Counted from the stretch's first letter, positions 9,171-18,620 are shown. The stretch: DNA of 34,546 nucleotides from Peptoniphilus senegalensis JC140 (GCF_000321025.1 NZ_HE610717.1:688908-723453), one strand, 5' to 3'. A program made the numbers and translations. Notes: generated from the letters alone by a model not told the origin.

Positions 9171-9749
9171 CTATACCAATCCGCCGAAGCCTGAAAATGC
9201 AATTGCCATTAGGCCTGCACTTACAAGTGCAATAGGAACTCCTTGAAGTGCCTTAGGTACATCAGCAAGCATTAATTTTTCTCTTAGTGCTGCTATAAGC
9301 ACAAGTGCAAGTGTGAAACCTATTGAAGCTCCAAATCCACTAAATATTGTTTCTATTAAGTTATATCCATTTTGAACATTCAAAACTGTTACACCAAGTA
9401 CAACACAGTTTGTAGTGATAAGTGGAAGATATACACCCATGGCTTGATAAAGTGATGGCGATGACTTCTTAATAAACATTTCTACAAATTGTACTAATGA
9501 TGCAATTACAAGAATAAACGCAATTGTTTGTAAATACTCAAGTCCAAATTTATCTAATACAAAAATTTGAATTAGCCATGTGATTGCAGATGCAAGTACA
9601 ACTACAAAGGTAACGGCTACTCCCATTCCAAGGGCAGTCTCTGTCTTTGAAGATACTCCTAAGAATGGACAAATTCCTAAGAATTGAGCAAATACATAAT
9701 TATTTACAAGTATTGTTGAAATTAAAATCGTAAAAATACTTTCTAACAT
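9171..9749 (-). CDS. rnfA: Rnf complex subunit A
   Basis: RnfA is an integral membrane subunit that pairs with RnfE around an intramembrane iron-sulfur centre and forms part of the ion path. The 192 residues show six hydrophobic helices and the two conserved half-helix cysteines, in FLGICPFLG (about residue 26) and LITTNCVVLG (about residue 113). It belongs to the NqrE/RnfA family and is similar in topology to rnfE upstream. Its start codon shares a base with the rnfE stop (TAATG-type junction), so translation is probably coupled. Confidence 0.96.
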   Translation of the reverse strand: MLESIFTILISTILVNNYVFAQFLGICPFLGVSSKTETALGMGVAVTFVVVLASAITWLIQIFVLDKFGLEYLQTIAFILVIASLVQFVEMFIKKSSPSLYQAMGVYLPLITTNCVVLGVTVLNVQNGYNLIETIFSGFGASIGFTLALVLIAALREKLMLADVPKALQGVPIALVSAGLMAIAFSGFGGLV

Positions 9750-10345
9750 TAGTCTGCCCTCCTATTTAGCAATAGCTTAAACCCTGCAATTAAAAATCCT
9801 AGAAGTATGAATGCACCTGCTGGCGCTCCCATTATTCCTATCCCTGGATAAGATTCTGGCAAGATATTTACATTAAATAGTGTGCCATATCCAAAAAATT
9901 CACGAACAAGACCCATTGCAACTACTGCAATTGTATATCCTACTCCTGTTCCTATTCCGTCAACTATTGATGGAATAAGTGGATTTTTATAAGCAAATCC
10001 TTCAGCTTCTCCAAGAATACAGCAGTTTACTACGATTAGTGGTAAGAAAATACCAAGTGCTGCATAAATTGGTTGTGAATAAGCTTGTAAAATCATTTGT
10101 ACTAATGTTACGAAAGTAGCAATTACTACGATAAAGCAAGGAATTCTTATTTTATCTGGAATTACTTTTCTAAGTGCAGATACTACTGCATTACTCATTA
10201 TAAGTACGAACGTAACTGCAACTCCCATTGCTACTGAGTTTGTTAAATTGTTTGTGATAGCCAGTGTTGAACAAAGCCCTATAAGTTGTATGAATACGGG
10301 ATTGTTTTTGAAAGCACCGTCTAAAAATACTTTAGATAATTTCAT
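9749..10345 (-). CDS. rnfE: Rnf complex subunit E
   Basis: RnfE is the second of the two homologous six-helix subunits at the core of the Rnf pump. The 198 residues show the NqrD/RnfE pattern with conserved cysteines in LIGLCSTLA (about residue 25) and IVVNCCILGEAEGFA (about 108-109), which in the family hold an intramembrane [2Fe-2S] cluster with RnfA. It follows rnfG by 11 bp with AGGAGG before the start. Length is normal. Confidence 0.96.
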   Translation of the reverse strand: MKLSKVFLDGAFKNNPVFIQLIGLCSTLAITNNLTNSVAMGVAVTFVLIMSNAVVSALRKVIPDKIRIPCFIVVIATFVTLVQMILQAYSQPIYAALGIFLPLIVVNCCILGEAEGFAYKNPLIPSIVDGIGTGVGYTIAVVAMGLVREFFGYGTLFNVNILPESYPGIGIMGAPAGAFILLGFLIAGFKLLLNRRAD

Positions 10346-10356
10346 TTTAATCCTCC

Positions 10357-10941
10357 TTATTCATTCTTTAAAACTTCATCATAAACCTTAATGGCATCAT
10401 TGGAACCTGCTAGAGCACCCTTAGATGAAATTGTTGCTGATGTAAGCCACATAACTTCATCTTCAGCCTTTGGATCCTTAGATAACTTTAAAGGACCTAC
10501 TGCAGATTTTCCTTCATAAGATGGATAATATTCATCAGTTGTGATTCTAGATCCGAATCCACTTGTTTCTCCATTGGAAATATTTCTAAATCCAGCGATT
10601 TTATCTCCATCAAGTAAGAAACCAAGAGCATTAGTCATAGCTCCACCATAACCATTTGATTTTACATTGACACCATATCCAACAATTTGATCGCCTTTTT
10701 TGGCAACAAATATTTTTTCAATGTTTGGATAATTTTCTTTTATTGAAGATAATTTTTCTTGATCATATTCTTCAAAGCCATCTGCATTTTCGCCAAAGAT
10801 AACTTCGTAAGATGCAAGTGTGTTTTTTAATTCAGTTTCTGCAATTACTGGAGCTGTGAAACTATTTACTACTGCCAAAAGTCCTGCAGATAGGGCACAG
10901 AAAACTAATAGTATAATTCCGAATTTTACTGGTTCTTTCAT
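10357..10941 (-). CDS. rnfG: Rnf complex subunit G (covalent FMN protein)
   Basis: RnfG carries a covalently bound FMN on the outer face of the membrane and passes electrons within the Rnf complex. The 194 residues have one N-terminal membrane helix (about 7-29) and an FMN-binding domain. The flavinylation motif is WLTSATISS, with T170 the expected acceptor, preceded by the usual GETSGFGSRI stretch. Attachment would need an ApbE flavin transferase, which is not in this window. The start overlaps the rnfD stop by 4 bp (ATGA). Confidence 0.94.
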   Translation of the reverse strand: MKEPVKFGIILLVFCALSAGLLAVVNSFTAPVIAETELKNTLASYEVIFGENADGFEEYDQEKLSSIKENYPNIEKIFVAKKGDQIVGYGVNVKSNGYGGAMTNALGFLLDGDKIAGFRNISNGETSGFGSRITTDEYYPSYEGKSAVGPLKLSKDPKAEDEVMWLTSATISSKGALAGSNDAIKVYDEVLKNE

Positions 10942-11945
10942 TTTTTCGCCTCCCCATACGCACTTGATATTGTAAGTTTGTCAATAAGTGGTGTTGCAAG
11001 ATTCATAAGACATATTGCATAAGAAACACCTTCTGGAAGAGATGCCTTTACTCTTATTACTGCTGTTAAAATACCACAGCCAAGGGCAAATATAATTCTT
11101 CCCTTTCTGTTAATTGGATTAGTTGTGTAGTCAGTTGCCATAAATATAGCACCTAAAAGCAAACCACCTGCTAAAAGTTCATAAGGAATTACATTCATAG
11201 GAATTCCTAAAATTCCAAGACAAACTGCAGTAGTTGCAACATAAATAACTGGGATTTCCCAAGAAATTACTTTTCTAACTACTAAATATACAAAACCTAT
11301 TAAAAGTGCTATTGCTGAAGTTTCTCCAATTACGCCACCAATGTTTCCAATTAACATATCCTTCATTGCTGGTAAGTTTGAAAGATCTCCACCTGCAATA
11401 ATTTGAAGTGGTGTAGCATAAGAAACTCCATCCATAGTTGATGCTGAAGTTGTTAAACCTTGTTTTAATAATTCTGGTGAAATATAATCAGTGATTTGTT
11501 TAGGCCATGAAGCCATAAGTACAAGTCTTGCAGCAAGAGCTGGGTTCATAAAGTTAAATCCAATTCCACCAAAACATTCTTTTACTATTAATATTGAAAA
11601 AACGGATCCGAAAGCTGCCATCCATAGTGGGAAAGATTGAGGCATATTTAGCGCAATTAAAATTCCAGTTACTACAGCAGACAAGTCCTTTATTTGTACA
11701 GTCTTTTTAAGTGCAGTTTGAGTTACATACTCAGTTGCAACACAAGCTACTACACAAGTTAGAATAAGAAGAAGTGATCTTGTTCCAAAGAAATATACAG
11801 AAGCAATCATAGCAGGAACAAGTGCAATGATTACATCTAGCATAATCTTTTGAACTGTATCGTTTGACCTAATGTGTGGAGCTAATGAAACAAAACGAGC
11901 CTCATTTACTGTAATCGGATCTTTAGTTATTTTATTATTTTCCAA
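10938..11945 (-). CDS. rnfD: Rnf complex subunit D
   Basis: RnfD is the membrane subunit that holds a second covalent FMN and contributes to ion transport. The 335 residues begin with a short cytoplasmic segment (to about 35) and continue as many hydrophobic helices of the NqrB/RnfD family. The flavinylation site is DGVSYATPLQ, near residue 180, with the Thr as expected acceptor. The conserved GGIGFNFMNPALAARL block is present. It lies 11 bp after rnfC and overlaps rnfG by 4 bp. Confidence 0.95.
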   Translation of the reverse strand: MENNKITKDPITVNEARFVSLAPHIRSNDTVQKIMLDVIIALVPAMIASVYFFGTRSLLLILTCVVACVATEYVTQTALKKTVQIKDLSAVVTGILIALNMPQSFPLWMAAFGSVFSILIVKECFGGIGFNFMNPALAARLVLMASWPKQITDYISPELLKQGLTTSASTMDGVSYATPLQIIAGGDLSNLPAMKDMLIGNIGGVIGETSAIALLIGFVYLVVRKVISWEIPVIYVATTAVCLGILGIPMNVIPYELLAGGLLLGAIFMATDYTTNPINRKGRIIFALGCGILTAVIRVKASLPEGVSYAICLMNLATPLIDKLTISSAYGEAKK

Positions 11946-11956
11946 ATTGATCCCTC

Positions 11957-13291
11957 CTATTTCTTTTGATTAGCTCTAATTTCTCTTTTAGCTAATTTAA
12001 CAGATGCACTTAAATGTCTCTTTGCTGGACAAACGAAGGAACATATTCCACATTCCATACATTGGTCAGCATGTAAGCTGCTACATAAATCAACATCGCC
12101 CTTTAAAATTGCATGATTAATATCGGTTGGATTAATATTCGCTGGGCAATGATCTACGCATCTTGAACATCTAATACATGGAGATTCAATTCTTTCTGTT
12201 ACTTCTTTTTCTGTGAAAACTAAAATACCTGAAGTAGTCTTTGTAATTGGTGCGTCAAGGCTAAATACAGACTTACCAGTCATAGGACCACCACATATAA
12301 TTTCTTTAAAGTTTTCCTTTACTCCTCCACAGAAATCTAAAATATCTCCAACAGGAGTACCTATTTTAACGAGAACATTCTTTGGTTCCTTAATTCCAGA
12401 ACCAGAAACAGTTATTACTCTTTCATAAGAAGGCTTTCCTTCTATCATTGCTTCATAAAATGCAAGAGTTGTACCAACATTTGTTAAAAAGACTCCAACA
12501 TCATTTGTTACTCCATTTTGTGGAACAATTCTTCCAACAACAGCTTCAGAAAGTCTCTTTGAATCGCCTTGTGGATATTTAGTTTGACATCCAACAACCT
12601 TTAAGTGATTCCAATTTGGATTTTTTGCTATAACCTCTTCCATCTTAGCAATTGCATCAGGTTTATTTTCTTCAATTGCCATGTAAGAAGCCTTTTGATT
12701 GTAAAAATATGAGAAGATGTCAAGTCCTTCTAATATTTCTTCAGTTCTTTCTAGCATAATTCTGTGGTCGCAAGTGAGGAAAGGCTCACATTCTGCCCCA
12801 TTTATTATACATTCGTCTAGCACTGGATTTTCACTCTTTAACTTAGCGTGTAAAGGGAATCCTGCACCACCCATTCCGACGATACCTTTATTTTTAATAA
12901 AAGGAATTAAATCGTCAATTGGATGATCCTTATAATCTTTAAAAGATTTAAGGTCATCAGTCATTTCATCTTTGCCATCGTTTTCTATAACGACACAATC
13001 ACAATACCTTCCATCAGCTGTGTACATTTTTTTAATCTCTTTAACTGTACCTGATACAGAAGAGTGTATAGCAGCTGATATATAAGCATCAGAATTACCC
13101 ACCATTTGTCCAACTTTAACAGTATCTCCCTTAGACACAACTGGTGAGCATGGTGCTCCAATGTGTTGTGACATAGGTATGTAGGCAATCTTAGGACTTG
13201 GCATCTTTTCGATTGCAATCTTTTCTGTCAAAGTTTTGTGTTCGTCCATGTGAACTCCACCTACGGAAAAAGTGAGATTTCTTGAACTCAT
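11957..13291 (-). CDS. rnfC: Rnf complex subunit C (NADH-binding)
   Basis: RnfC is the cytoplasmic subunit where NAD+ is reduced. The 444 residues show the N-terminal barrel-sandwich domain (IGAPCSPVVSKGDTVKVGQ), the nucleotide and FMN-binding fold (GMGGAGFPLHAKL, INGAECEPFLTCDH), a SLBB-type segment, and two [4Fe-4S] motifs near the C terminus: CIRCSRCVDHCP and CMECGICSFVCP. The ATG at 13291 has AGGGGTGA seven bases upstream. It is the first gene of the rnfCDGEAB operon. A perfect 14-bp palindrome lies about 45 bp upstream and may be a control site. Confidence 0.96.
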   Translation of the reverse strand: MSSRNLTFSVGGVHMDEHKTLTEKIAIEKMPSPKIAYIPMSQHIGAPCSPVVSKGDTVKVGQMVGNSDAYISAAIHSSVSGTVKEIKKMYTADGRYCDCVVIENDGKDEMTDDLKSFKDYKDHPIDDLIPFIKNKGIVGMGGAGFPLHAKLKSENPVLDECIINGAECEPFLTCDHRIMLERTEEILEGLDIFSYFYNQKASYMAIEENKPDAIAKMEEVIAKNPNWNHLKVVGCQTKYPQGDSKRLSEAVVGRIVPQNGVTNDVGVFLTNVGTTLAFYEAMIEGKPSYERVITVSGSGIKEPKNVLVKIGTPVGDILDFCGGVKENFKEIICGGPMTGKSVFSLDAPITKTTSGILVFTEKEVTERIESPCIRCSRCVDHCPANINPTDINHAILKGDVDLCSSLHADQCMECGICSFVCPAKRHLSASVKLAKREIRANQKK

Positions 13292-13621
13292 AAAACTTCA
13301 CCCCTTATTCGGCATTAGCCTAATTTTTTACCTTTTGTTATAATTATAACACTAAATTTAATTAAAGTATATGATTCTACTTAAAAATTTGGCTTTGGGA
13401 AATCTTTTACAATGCTATAAATGTCTCATTCTTTACTTTTCTTTTCACTAATTTTCTAATTTTAAATTTTAACCTTATTTAAAAGTTTTTTAATTTTCTT
13501 CCTTTCTTTTTTACACTAAAAATTTCAATTAAGATGAAATTTTTTATTTATATTTTAAGTAAAAAATTTTTTTGCAAAATTTTATCTAGCCTACCTAATG
13601 CAAAAATTAATTTAAGGCAAT
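13292..13621. other. Leader and promoter region of the rnf operon
   Basis: About 330 bp of AT-rich sequence without a gene. It contains the palindrome at 13337-13350, with a TATAAT inside it that may be the rnf -10 box. I found no riboswitch fold or coding sequence in the rest. Confidence 0.5.
13335..13352 (-). promoter_or_regulatory. Palindrome in the rnf promoter, possible Rex operator
   Basis: GTTATAATTATAAC (13337-13350) is a perfect palindrome. With flanks, TTGTTATAATTATAACAC matches 11 of the 14 fixed positions of the clostridial Rex consensus TTGTTAANNNNTTAACAA. A TATAAT inside it (13348-13343, minus strand) would be the -10 box; the -35 is weak. A factor bound here would block transcription. 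An AT-rich palindrome may also occur by chance. Confidence 0.4.
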
Positions 13622-13650
13622 AAAAAATCTCACGATTTTATTCGTGAGAT
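13622..13650 (-). terminator. Terminator after the nucleoside ABC permease
   Basis: A nine-base stem, ATCTCACGA with TCGTGAGAT and a six-base loop, is followed by six T on the minus strand, 17 bp after the permease stop at 13668. Confidence 0.9.
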
Positions 13651-13667
13651 AACTCTTTAAATATTTT

Positions 13668-14624
13668 CTAATTATTTCTTTCATAAGGAATACCATCAGC
13701 AGATGGTGCTCTTGAGCCTTTAACAAATACTATTAAAACAATAAGTGTTATTGCATAAGGGATCATTGAAAGTAAATTTGTATCGATTTTTATTCCAATA
13801 GAGCCAAGGAATACTGATAAGCCTTGTGCAAAGCCAAATAATAGACAAGCAAGCATGGCTCCTTGTGGTCTCCACCCACCAAAGATTACTGCTGCAAGAG
13901 CGATAAAGCCTTGACCTGATATAAGTGTCTCTCTGTAATTGGAAACTACTGCAAGAGACATTGATGCTCCACCAAGTCCTGCCAAAAATCCAGAGGCTAG
14001 CACGCAAATATATTTTATTTTGTAAGCGTCAACACCAAGAGTTTCTGCTGCCTTAGGGTATTCGCCCACAGCTCTTATCCTAAGCCCAAGTCTTGTCTTA
14101 TAAAGAAGAAAATAAACTATCAACACAAGGACAAAGGCAAGATAAACTGAAACATATTGTGAAAAAACTATGTCAAAAAATCTTGTGATGCCCTTACCTG
14201 AACCGCCTTTAAATACATTTGCAAATAATACTGGGAGTTTATTTTCATAGTTAATTGACTTTGACATAGCCGCTCCATCGAAAAATAGCCTGCATAAGAA
14301 AAGCGAAAGCCCTGGTCCAATTAAATTTATAGCGATACCACTAACAACATGGTCTGCTGCAAAATTTATTGTTGCAATGGCGTGAAGTAGTGCAACTAAC
14401 ATTCCACCAAGTCCGCCACACAAAAAGGCAATCCATGGATTTCCAAAATAATAACCAACTATAGAGCCAACTACAGCTCCTATAGACATCATCCCTTCAA
14501 GTCCAATATTTACAACTCCTGCATTTTCAGATAAAACTCCGCCTAAAGCTGTGTAAATAAGAGGTGCTGAATATAAAAGTGTAATTGATAAAATACTTGC
14601 TAAACTTAAAAGTGAACTATTCAT
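13668..14624 (-). CDS. Nucleoside ABC transporter, permease 2
   Basis: This is the smaller of two BPD_transp_2 permeases that form the membrane channel of a Bmp-type (purine nucleoside) importer. The 318 residues are strongly hydrophobic, with about eight to ten helices. The family blocks ENAGVVNIGLEGMM near the N terminus and LGLRIRAVGEYPKAAETLGV in the coupling region are clear. It overlaps the first permease gene by 8 bp and is the last gene before the terminator. It belongs to the YufQ/NupC-like family. Substrate is inferred from the family and not proven by the sequence. Confidence 0.92.
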   Translation of the reverse strand: MNSSLLSLASILSITLLYSAPLIYTALGGVLSENAGVVNIGLEGMMSIGAVVGSIVGYYFGNPWIAFLCGGLGGMLVALLHAIATINFAADHVVSGIAINLIGPGLSLFLCRLFFDGAAMSKSINYENKLPVLFANVFKGGSGKGITRFFDIVFSQYVSVYLAFVLVLIVYFLLYKTRLGLRIRAVGEYPKAAETLGVDAYKIKYICVLASGFLAGLGGASMSLAVVSNYRETLISGQGFIALAAVIFGGWRPQGAMLACLLFGFAQGLSVFLGSIGIKIDTNLLSMIPYAITLIVLIVFVKGSRAPSADGIPYERNN

Positions 14625-15762
14625 TTGCTCCTCCTTCTACCTTTTTCTTATTTCCCCTTGAAGTGTTTGAGTCTTTCTTTGTCCACTTAGTAAAGAAAAA
14701 TCTAATCATATCCAAAAGTTTTGGCATTGCAATAAATAAAATCATTATGCCCACAATTATATTTACAACTTCTGAATAAGTTCCAATTGTAGTAAGTTTT
14801 CCTCCTCCATAAGTAAGACCTGCATAGAGTAATGCAGCTGGTATTGTACCAAGAGGATTATTGCCAGCAATTAGTGCAACAGCCATTCCATCAAAACCAT
14901 ATCCTTCTTGTGCTGCCATAATTCCGATGTCACCAGAAACTCCAAGAACTGTAATTGCTCCTGCTAGTCCTGATAAAATTCCTGCAATCCCCATAGATTT
15001 TACAATTGATTTATTAATACTAATACCGCCATATTCTGCTGCCTTTTCATTAAAACCAACTGCACGAAGTTCATAGCCCAAGGTAGTTTTTTTAAGGATG
15101 TACCAAATTATAAAGGCCGCAACAATGGCAATTATAATTCCAAAATTCACTGGCGGATTTAAAATATCTCTCAAAAATTTATTTTGCGCTAAGACAGCTT
15201 TTCCTGCTTCACTTGTCTTCCATGCACCGAGAATTTTTATGCTTGCACTTTCCTTAATTGAATAGGAGTTATCTGACTCAATATTTCTTAAAATCGGAAA
15301 ACTTAAGAGATAATTACTTAAGTAAAAACCAATCCAGTTCATCATAATGGAGGAAATAACTTCATTTACTTCAAATTTTGCCTTTAAAATTCCAACTATT
15401 GCTCCCCAGATATATCCACAAAGAGCACCTGCAATAAGTGCTACAAGACCGTGAAGAACTGGTGGTAAATCTAAAAGTAGACCAACTACTAATGCACCAA
15501 TAGAACCAACAATGTATTGACCTTCAGCTCCAATATTAAAAAGACCTGTATTAAAAGCAAAAGCAACTGAAAGTCCAGTGAGAATTAGTGGAACTGACTT
15601 TACAAGAGTCCATGAAATATATTTTGGTTTGCCAAAGGCACCAAAAAATATAACTTTGTAAGCTTCAATTGGATTTGTCCCGCTAATTAATAAAATAATA
15701 GAACCAATAATAATTCCAAGCACAATGGCAAGCACTGTATATAAAAATCTATTTCTCTTCAT
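14617..15762 (-). CDS. Nucleoside ABC transporter, permease 1
   Basis: This is the larger permease of the importer (381 residues, BPD_transp_2, YufP/NupB-like). It has an N-terminal helix, the family block AFNTGLFNIGAEGQYI, a loop region, and the coupling segment LGYELRAVGFNEKAAEYGGI. The C-terminal tail after the last helix is basic and likely cytoplasmic. The start at 15762 lies 14 bp inside the ATPase gene with AGGAGG upstream, so translation is coupled. It partners the second permease directly downstream. Confidence 0.92.
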   Translation of the reverse strand: MKRNRFLYTVLAIVLGIIIGSIILLISGTNPIEAYKVIFFGAFGKPKYISWTLVKSVPLILTGLSVAFAFNTGLFNIGAEGQYIVGSIGALVVGLLLDLPPVLHGLVALIAGALCGYIWGAIVGILKAKFEVNEVISSIMMNWIGFYLSNYLLSFPILRNIESDNSYSIKESASIKILGAWKTSEAGKAVLAQNKFLRDILNPPVNFGIIIAIVAAFIIWYILKKTTLGYELRAVGFNEKAAEYGGISINKSIVKSMGIAGILSGLAGAITVLGVSGDIGIMAAQEGYGFDGMAVALIAGNNPLGTIPAALLYAGLTYGGGKLTTIGTYSEVVNIIVGIMILFIAMPKLLDMIRFFFTKWTKKDSNTSRGNKKKVEGGANE

Positions 15763-17281
15763 TTTTACCTCCTGCCATATAAAGTCCTATTTCACTCTCA
15801 TTAGTTTCCTTAGCATCAAAAGTTTTTAAAATTTTTCCATTGTAAATGACCGAAATTCTATCAGATAGTGCCATAATTTCGTCTAATTCAAAGGAAATTA
15901 AAAGAACTGCTTTTCCCTTATCCCTTTGACTAATTAAAAAATTTCTAATGTATTCGATTGCACCAACATCAAGACCTCTAGTAGGTTGTGCTGCAATTAA
16001 AAGGTCTGGATCCCCTGAAATTTCTCTGGCAAGAATTACTTTTTGTTGATTTCCGCCAGAAAGTTCGCCTGCAAGCCTATCAATATTTCTAGGTCTAATA
16101 TCATAATCATCTTCAAGCTTTGTTGCGTTTTCTACAATATTTTTAAAATTCAAAATTCCATTCTTAGAATACTTATTTTTGTAATAATTTTTTAAAATCA
16201 TATTTTCAGCAACACTAAAATTTAAAACTAGACCACGAAGCTGTCTGTCTTCAGGAATTGAATTTATTCCCTTCTCAATAATTTCTCTTGGACTTCTATT
16301 TAAAATTTCGTCGCCCTTAAAAAGGATTGAACCACTCTCAGCTATTTTAAGCCCAGTTAAAGTCTCAATGAGTTCAGACTGACCGTTGCCATCGACTCCA
16401 GCTATACCATGAATTTCTCCAGCCTTTACATCTAAATCAAGATCATCTAATTTTTTTACATTTCTAAAATCTCTTGCACACAATTTTTTGATTTCAAGAA
16501 TAGTTTCTCCAGCTTTTAGATCACTTTTATTTACATCAAGATGAACAGCCCTTCCAACCATCATGTCTGCAAGCTCTGATTCACTAACATCAGAAACATC
16601 TACAGTTTCAATTTTTTTGCCACGCCTAATAATAGTGCATCTATGTGCCATTTGCTTAATTTCTTTTAATTTGTGAGTGATAATTATAATTGACTTACCT
16701 TCCTTGGAAAGGTTTTTTATAATTTCAATAAGCTCAGTAATTTCTTGAGGCGTCAAAACAGCTGTTGGCTCATCAAAAATTAAAATATCTGCACCTCTAT
16801 AAAGCACCTTTAAAATTTCAACTTTTTGTTGAGTACCAACAGAAATATCGTGAATCTTAGCATCGGGATCAATTTTAAAGCCATATCTCTCAGAGAGAGC
16901 CACAACTTCTTCCCTAGCCTTCTTTATATCGACCTTTATTCCATTCATAGGCTCCATGCCAAGAATAATATTTTCAACAACTGTGAAAGGCTCAATTAAC
17001 ATAAAATGTTGATGAACCATACCAAGGCCAGCTTTGATTGCATCCTTTGGGTCCTTAAATTCTTTTTTTTCGTTATTTATATAAATTTTACCTGATGTAG
17101 GAGAACTCATGCCATAAAGCATATTCATAAGAGTGGTTTTGCCGGCACCATTTTCTCCAAGAAGGGAGTGAATTTCACCTCTTCTTATATCAAGATCAAT
17201 TCCATCATTTGCAGTGAAATCCCCAAATTTTTTTGTGATATTCTCCATGCGAACGACTAAATCTTTATTATCAATTTCCAA
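15749..17281 (-). CDS. Nucleoside ABC transporter, double ATPase
   Basis: This is a two-domain ABC ATPase of the sugar/nucleoside (RbsA/YufO) type, 510 residues. The first domain is complete: Walker A GENGAGKTT, signature SVGTQQKVEILK, Walker B ILIFDEPTAVL and ITHKLKE. The second has the family's altered P-loop (GVDGNGQSE in place of a GKT), signature LSGGNQQKV, and LLIAAQPTRGLD where the usual DEP is AQP, as is normal in this group. Only the first site is expected to bind and hydrolyse ATP in the standard way. The gene starts 155 bp after the lipoprotein stop with a terminator between them, so it probably receives less transcription than the lipoprotein. Confidence 0.94.
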   Translation of the reverse strand: MEIDNKDLVVRMENITKKFGDFTANDGIDLDIRRGEIHSLLGENGAGKTTLMNMLYGMSSPTSGKIYINNEKKEFKDPKDAIKAGLGMVHQHFMLIEPFTVVENIILGMEPMNGIKVDIKKAREEVVALSERYGFKIDPDAKIHDISVGTQQKVEILKVLYRGADILIFDEPTAVLTPQEITELIEIIKNLSKEGKSIIIITHKLKEIKQMAHRCTIIRRGKKIETVDVSDVSESELADMMVGRAVHLDVNKSDLKAGETILEIKKLCARDFRNVKKLDDLDLDVKAGEIHGIAGVDGNGQSELIETLTGLKIAESGSILFKGDEILNRSPREIIEKGINSIPEDRQLRGLVLNFSVAENMILKNYYKNKYSKNGILNFKNIVENATKLEDDYDIRPRNIDRLAGELSGGNQQKVILAREISGDPDLLIAAQPTRGLDVGAIEYIRNFLISQRDKGKAVLLISFELDEIMALSDRISVIYNGKILKTFDAKETNESEIGLYMAGGKNEEK

Positions 17282-17385
17282 GACAAACGCTCCTTTGCTA
17301 TATTAAGTAAATTATACCAAAGATTATAGAAATTTTAAAATAAAATACATCAAAAAAAGACATACCATTAGAAAAATTATATATC

Positions 17386-17418
17386 AAAAAAAGCCACCTC
17401 ATTAGAATATGAGATGAC
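17386..17418 (-). terminator. Terminator between lipoprotein and ABC genes
   Basis: On the minus strand GTCATCTCAT pairs with ATGAGGTGGC (two G-U pairs, six-base loop) and seven T follow. It lies 18 bp after the lipoprotein stop. Read-through would supply the three transport genes downstream. Confidence 0.85.
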
Positions 17419-17436
17419 TTTTAGCTTCAAATAAAA

Positions 17437-18531
17437 TTATTTGTATTCGTTGTAAGTTTCTTCGTTGTAAGGAACTTTGATTTCTCCAGAAATAATTTTT
17501 TGAGTGATTTCATCAACGCTCTTTAAAATTTCTGGTTTAACATTTTTATCAGAAGTTGGTGCAATACCTACTGCTCCTTCATCAGATAGACCTAGTTCAA
17601 TAGTTCTTCCACCTTCAAACTTACCTTCTTGCATATCTTTTACAACTTGGTAAACAGCAACATCGCCATTTTTCATTGCAGAAGTTAATACATTTTCAGG
17701 AGCTCTGTCGCTTTGGTCTCTATCAACGCCAATTGCCCACTTGCCAGCTTCCTTAGCAGCTTCGATAACACCTTCGCCTGCTCCACCAGCTGCGTGGAAT
17801 ACTACATCAGCACCATTTTGGTACATTGTAGCAGTAATTGATTTACCCTTTTGAGCATCAGAGAAGTTTCCAACATATTGGCTAAGAACTTCTATGTTAG
17901 TTCCCTTTTCCTTAGCTGCGTAATCAACACCAGCCTTGTAACCATATTCGAATCCCCAAATAATGTTACCTTCTTGGCCACCAACGAAACCAACTTTATT
18001 AGTTTCAGTAGTCATACCAGCAATGTAACCAACTAAGAAAGATGGTTCTTGTGCTCTAAACATAATTCCTAGTAAGTTCTTAGGAGCTTCAATCTTGTTA
18101 CCATCTTTATCAACTGTAACGTCAACGTCAACTATTGCATAGTTTGTTTCAGGATACATTGCAGCAGCTTCTGCTACAGCTCCACCCATTTTGAAACCAG
18201 CACCAACAATTATATTCTTTTCTTGGTCAGCAAAAGTTTCTAGGTTTGGAGTGTAATCCTTAGTGTCCTTAGATTCAATGTATTCAGCTTTGATTCCAAG
18301 TTCCTTTTGAGCCCTTTGAAGTCCTTCCCAAACACCTTGGTTAAAGGATTGGTCATTAACTCCACCTTCGTCAGTAACAAAACCAACATTTACATCAGTT
18401 TTAGCTTCTGTACTTTCTTCTTTAGTAGCGTTTGCAGCTTTATTGTCAGCTTCTTTTTTGTTTCCGCCACCACAAGCAACAAGTGTCATTGCAATCAATA
18501 ACACTGCGAGCAAAGTAATTTTCTTCTTCAT
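17437..18531 (-). CDS. BMP-family substrate-binding lipoprotein
   Basis: This is the extracellular binding protein of the ABC importer, of the Bmp/PnrA/TmpC family that binds purine nucleosides. It has a lipoprotein signal of about 19 residues with lipobox LVAC and acylated C20, then a Gly/Lys/Glu-rich linker (21-50). The family fold starts at NVGFVTDEGGVNDQSFNQG and continues with VGGQEGNIIWGFEYGYKAG and FHAAGGAGEGVIEAAKEAG. Length (364) is normal. It has its own strong promoter (18561-18589), AGGAGG before the start, and a terminator after it, which fits the usual excess of binding protein over permease. Confidence 0.95.
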   Translation of the reverse strand: MKKKITLLAVLLIAMTLVACGGGNKKEADNKAANATKEESTEAKTDVNVGFVTDEGGVNDQSFNQGVWEGLQRAQKELGIKAEYIESKDTKDYTPNLETFADQEKNIIVGAGFKMGGAVAEAAAMYPETNYAIVDVDVTVDKDGNKIEAPKNLLGIMFRAQEPSFLVGYIAGMTTETNKVGFVGGQEGNIIWGFEYGYKAGVDYAAKEKGTNIEVLSQYVGNFSDAQKGKSITATMYQNGADVVFHAAGGAGEGVIEAAKEAGKWAIGVDRDQSDRAPENVLTSAMKNGDVAVYQVVKDMQEGKFEGGRTIELGLSDEGAVGIAPTSDKNVKPEILKSVDEITQKIISGEIKVPYNEETYNEYK

Positions 18532-18560
18532 AAAAAATCCTCCTATTTTTATTTAATTAA

Positions 18561-18589
18561 ATTATATATTATTCTAAAAATTATTTCAA
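18561..18589 (-). promoter_or_regulatory. Promoter of the BMP lipoprotein gene
   Basis: TTGAAA (18589-18584) and TATAAT (18566-18561) are exactly 17 bp apart on the minus strand, about 30 bp before the start codon. Confidence 0.8.
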
Positions 18590-18620
18590 TTTTTATGTGA
18601 ATTATAAAAAAAGTTTTCAC

